Below are positions 21,273 through 21,663 of a stretch of DNA of 21,663 bases, in pieces. Numbering within the stretch: position 1 is the stretch's first letter; each line of letters starts with the position of its first letter. A program made the position numbers and the translations under genes. Source of the DNA: CAYTED01 sp964404075 (GTDB lineage Bacteria > Patescibacteriota > Minisyncoccia > Moranbacterales > UBA1568); assembly GCA_964404075.1 (NCBI GenBank), contig CAYOIM010000013.1:1-21663 (forward strand). The letters run 5' to 3'. The notes under the pieces are model-generated. The model worked only from the letters and a program-made list of their open reading frames with translations. It was not told where the DNA came from and searched no databases.

Positions 21273-21325
21273 CTTGAGGCAGAGTATGCCTGTAATAGGG
21301 TATATTGTCAATCAGATGCCTCAAG
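21273..21325 (-). promoter_or_regulatory. Promoter framed by a 9-bp inverted repeat
   Basis: On the minus strand: TTGACA (21311-21306), 17-bp spacer, CATACT (21288-21283). The inverted repeat cttgaggca (21273-21281) and tgcctcaag (21317-21325) brackets it symmetrically, like two half-operators, one upstream of -35 and one downstream of -10. Confidence 0.6.
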
Positions 21326-21358
21326 AAATAGCTTTATTAAACATGCTTTAACTGAAAA

Positions 21359-21395
21359 CAGCGGTCGCACCGCTCCAAAAGCGGAACGACCTCTC
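21359..21395. repeat. Hairpin repeat, copy 9, damaged right arm
   Basis: Orientation A, intact left arm and apex. The right outer arm reads ctctccgg instead of CCGCTG; the flanks aaaaca and gtttt still echo the complementarity. Confidence 0.75.
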
Positions 21396-21452
21396 CGGTT
21401 TTGGTGAATATAAGGTAGAATGGGAGGAGAGATTTTCAAAGAGCATGTATCG

Positions 21453-21563
21453 GATATTTTTTACAGCGGACACACCCCATGAAATAGACAGAAATTTCAC
21501 GGGGCAAACCGCTCCAAAAGCGGAACTACCCTGCCTACCGGCAGGCAGGCGTTATAAAAAATC
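21453..21563. repeat. Hairpin repeat, copy 10, with two nested hairpin insertions
   Basis: The outer arms gatattttttacagcgg and gcgttataaaaaatc are those of a normal copy, and the apex (accgctccaaaagcgg) is intact. The left internal loop is interrupted by a hairpin ccccatgaaat/atttcacgggg (21475-21504) and the right internal loop by cctgcctaccggcaggcagg (21530-21549). It ends about 55 nt before the glmS ATG. Confidence 0.75.
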
Positions 21564-21609
21564 TTCTGTTCTCTATCTCCTCACCTCTAATCTCTAAATT
21601 CTCAACAGT

Positions 21610-21663
21610 ATGTGTGGCATCGTGGGATATGTCGGGAAAGAACAGGCGGTGGATTTCCTCATC
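21610..21663 (+). CDS. glmS: Glutamine-fructose-6-phosphate aminotransferase, N-terminal start (3' end outside window)
   Basis: Makes glucosamine-6-phosphate, the first committed step to UDP-GlcNAc. Only 18 residues are visible: MCGIVGYVGKEQAVDFLI, the class II glutamine amidotransferase N-terminus with the catalytic Cys at position 2 exposed after Met removal. The GYVGK.QAV pattern is specific for GlmS rather than PurF or AsnB. No SD; a CT-rich leader follows hairpin repeat copy 10. Its location downstream of the NTase and yvcK fits envelope precursor supply. Confidence 0.88.
   Translation, partial: MCGIVGYVGKEQAVDFLI

Larger units (their letters stand above)
21250..21609. other. 360-bp non-coding region before glmS
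   Basis: It holds the divergent minus-strand promoter with its inverted repeat (21273-21325), hairpin repeat copies 9 and 10, and a CT-rich leader (21563-21609, tctctatctcctcacctc) that runs to the glmS ATG. No clear + strand promoter is seen. No ORF of note. Confidence 0.7.

Noticed and set aside
973..21563. Hairpin repeats as intrinsic or bidirectional terminators
   Set aside because: The T-run is on the 5' side and the A-run on the 3' side of the stem on both strands, opposite to a terminator; copies also lie inside the atp operon and inside tatD.
973..21563. CRISPR array
   Set aside because: The repeats are 0.05-7 kb apart with genes between, in mixed orientation, without regular spacers or cas genes.

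Overview
The window looks like a stretch of a streamlined bacterial chromosome, most likely from the candidate phyla radiation (Patescibacteria, Parcubacteria/Moranbacteria-like). This is an inference. It rests on compact housekeeping genes almost all on the + strand, a near absence of Shine-Dalgarno (SD) sequences before those genes, AT-rich word repeats that fill spacers and also intrude into coding sequences, and small accessory genes (ORF6N, four-helix-bundle IVP) lodged inside the ATP synthase operon. TGA is used as a stop (metG, atpB, atpH), so the standard bacterial code applies rather than the TGA=Gly code of Gracilibacteria/Absconditabacteria.

Layout. 1-2029: the 3' end of metG, then tatD. 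2054-2874: two small helical proteins of unknown function. 2890-11086: F-type ATP synthase in the order a-c-b-delta-alpha-gamma-[ORF6N]-beta-[IVP]-epsilon; no atpI is seen. 11114-12128: an all-helical protein with an internal duplication, then a stand-alone response regulator. 12417-14156: the last two steps of UMP synthesis (pyrF and an orotate phosphoribosyltransferase-like gene), with their own leader and a strong terminator. 14405-16918: leuS behind a 150-nt leader with two interleaved inverted repeats. 17129-19716: a sugar nucleotidyltransferase, yvcK and a HAD hydrolase; glmS starts at 21610. NTase, YvcK and GlmS all point to nucleotide-sugar and envelope precursor supply. 19776-21249 (minus strand): a membrane protein and XRE regulator pair, and two unknown small proteins. 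This part has SDs, good promoters and a duplicated terminator, and looks like an acquired block.

The most unusual feature is a dispersed 37-bp hairpin repeat (11 copies, about one per 2 kb, both orientations). Outer stem CAGCGG/CCGCTG, inner stem CCGCT/AGCGG. In most copies the flanking host bases are also complementary, differently in each copy, so every copy is a longer private palindrome. In six cases the repeat ends 45-56 nt before an ATG that lacks an SD, and in five of these a C/T/A-rich leader with words such as TCTAAACTCT follows. Two further copies are translated in frame inside tatD. AT-rich word repeats behave similarly: they build fold-back spacers in the atp operon and appear as in-frame peptide insertions in metG, tatD and leuS.
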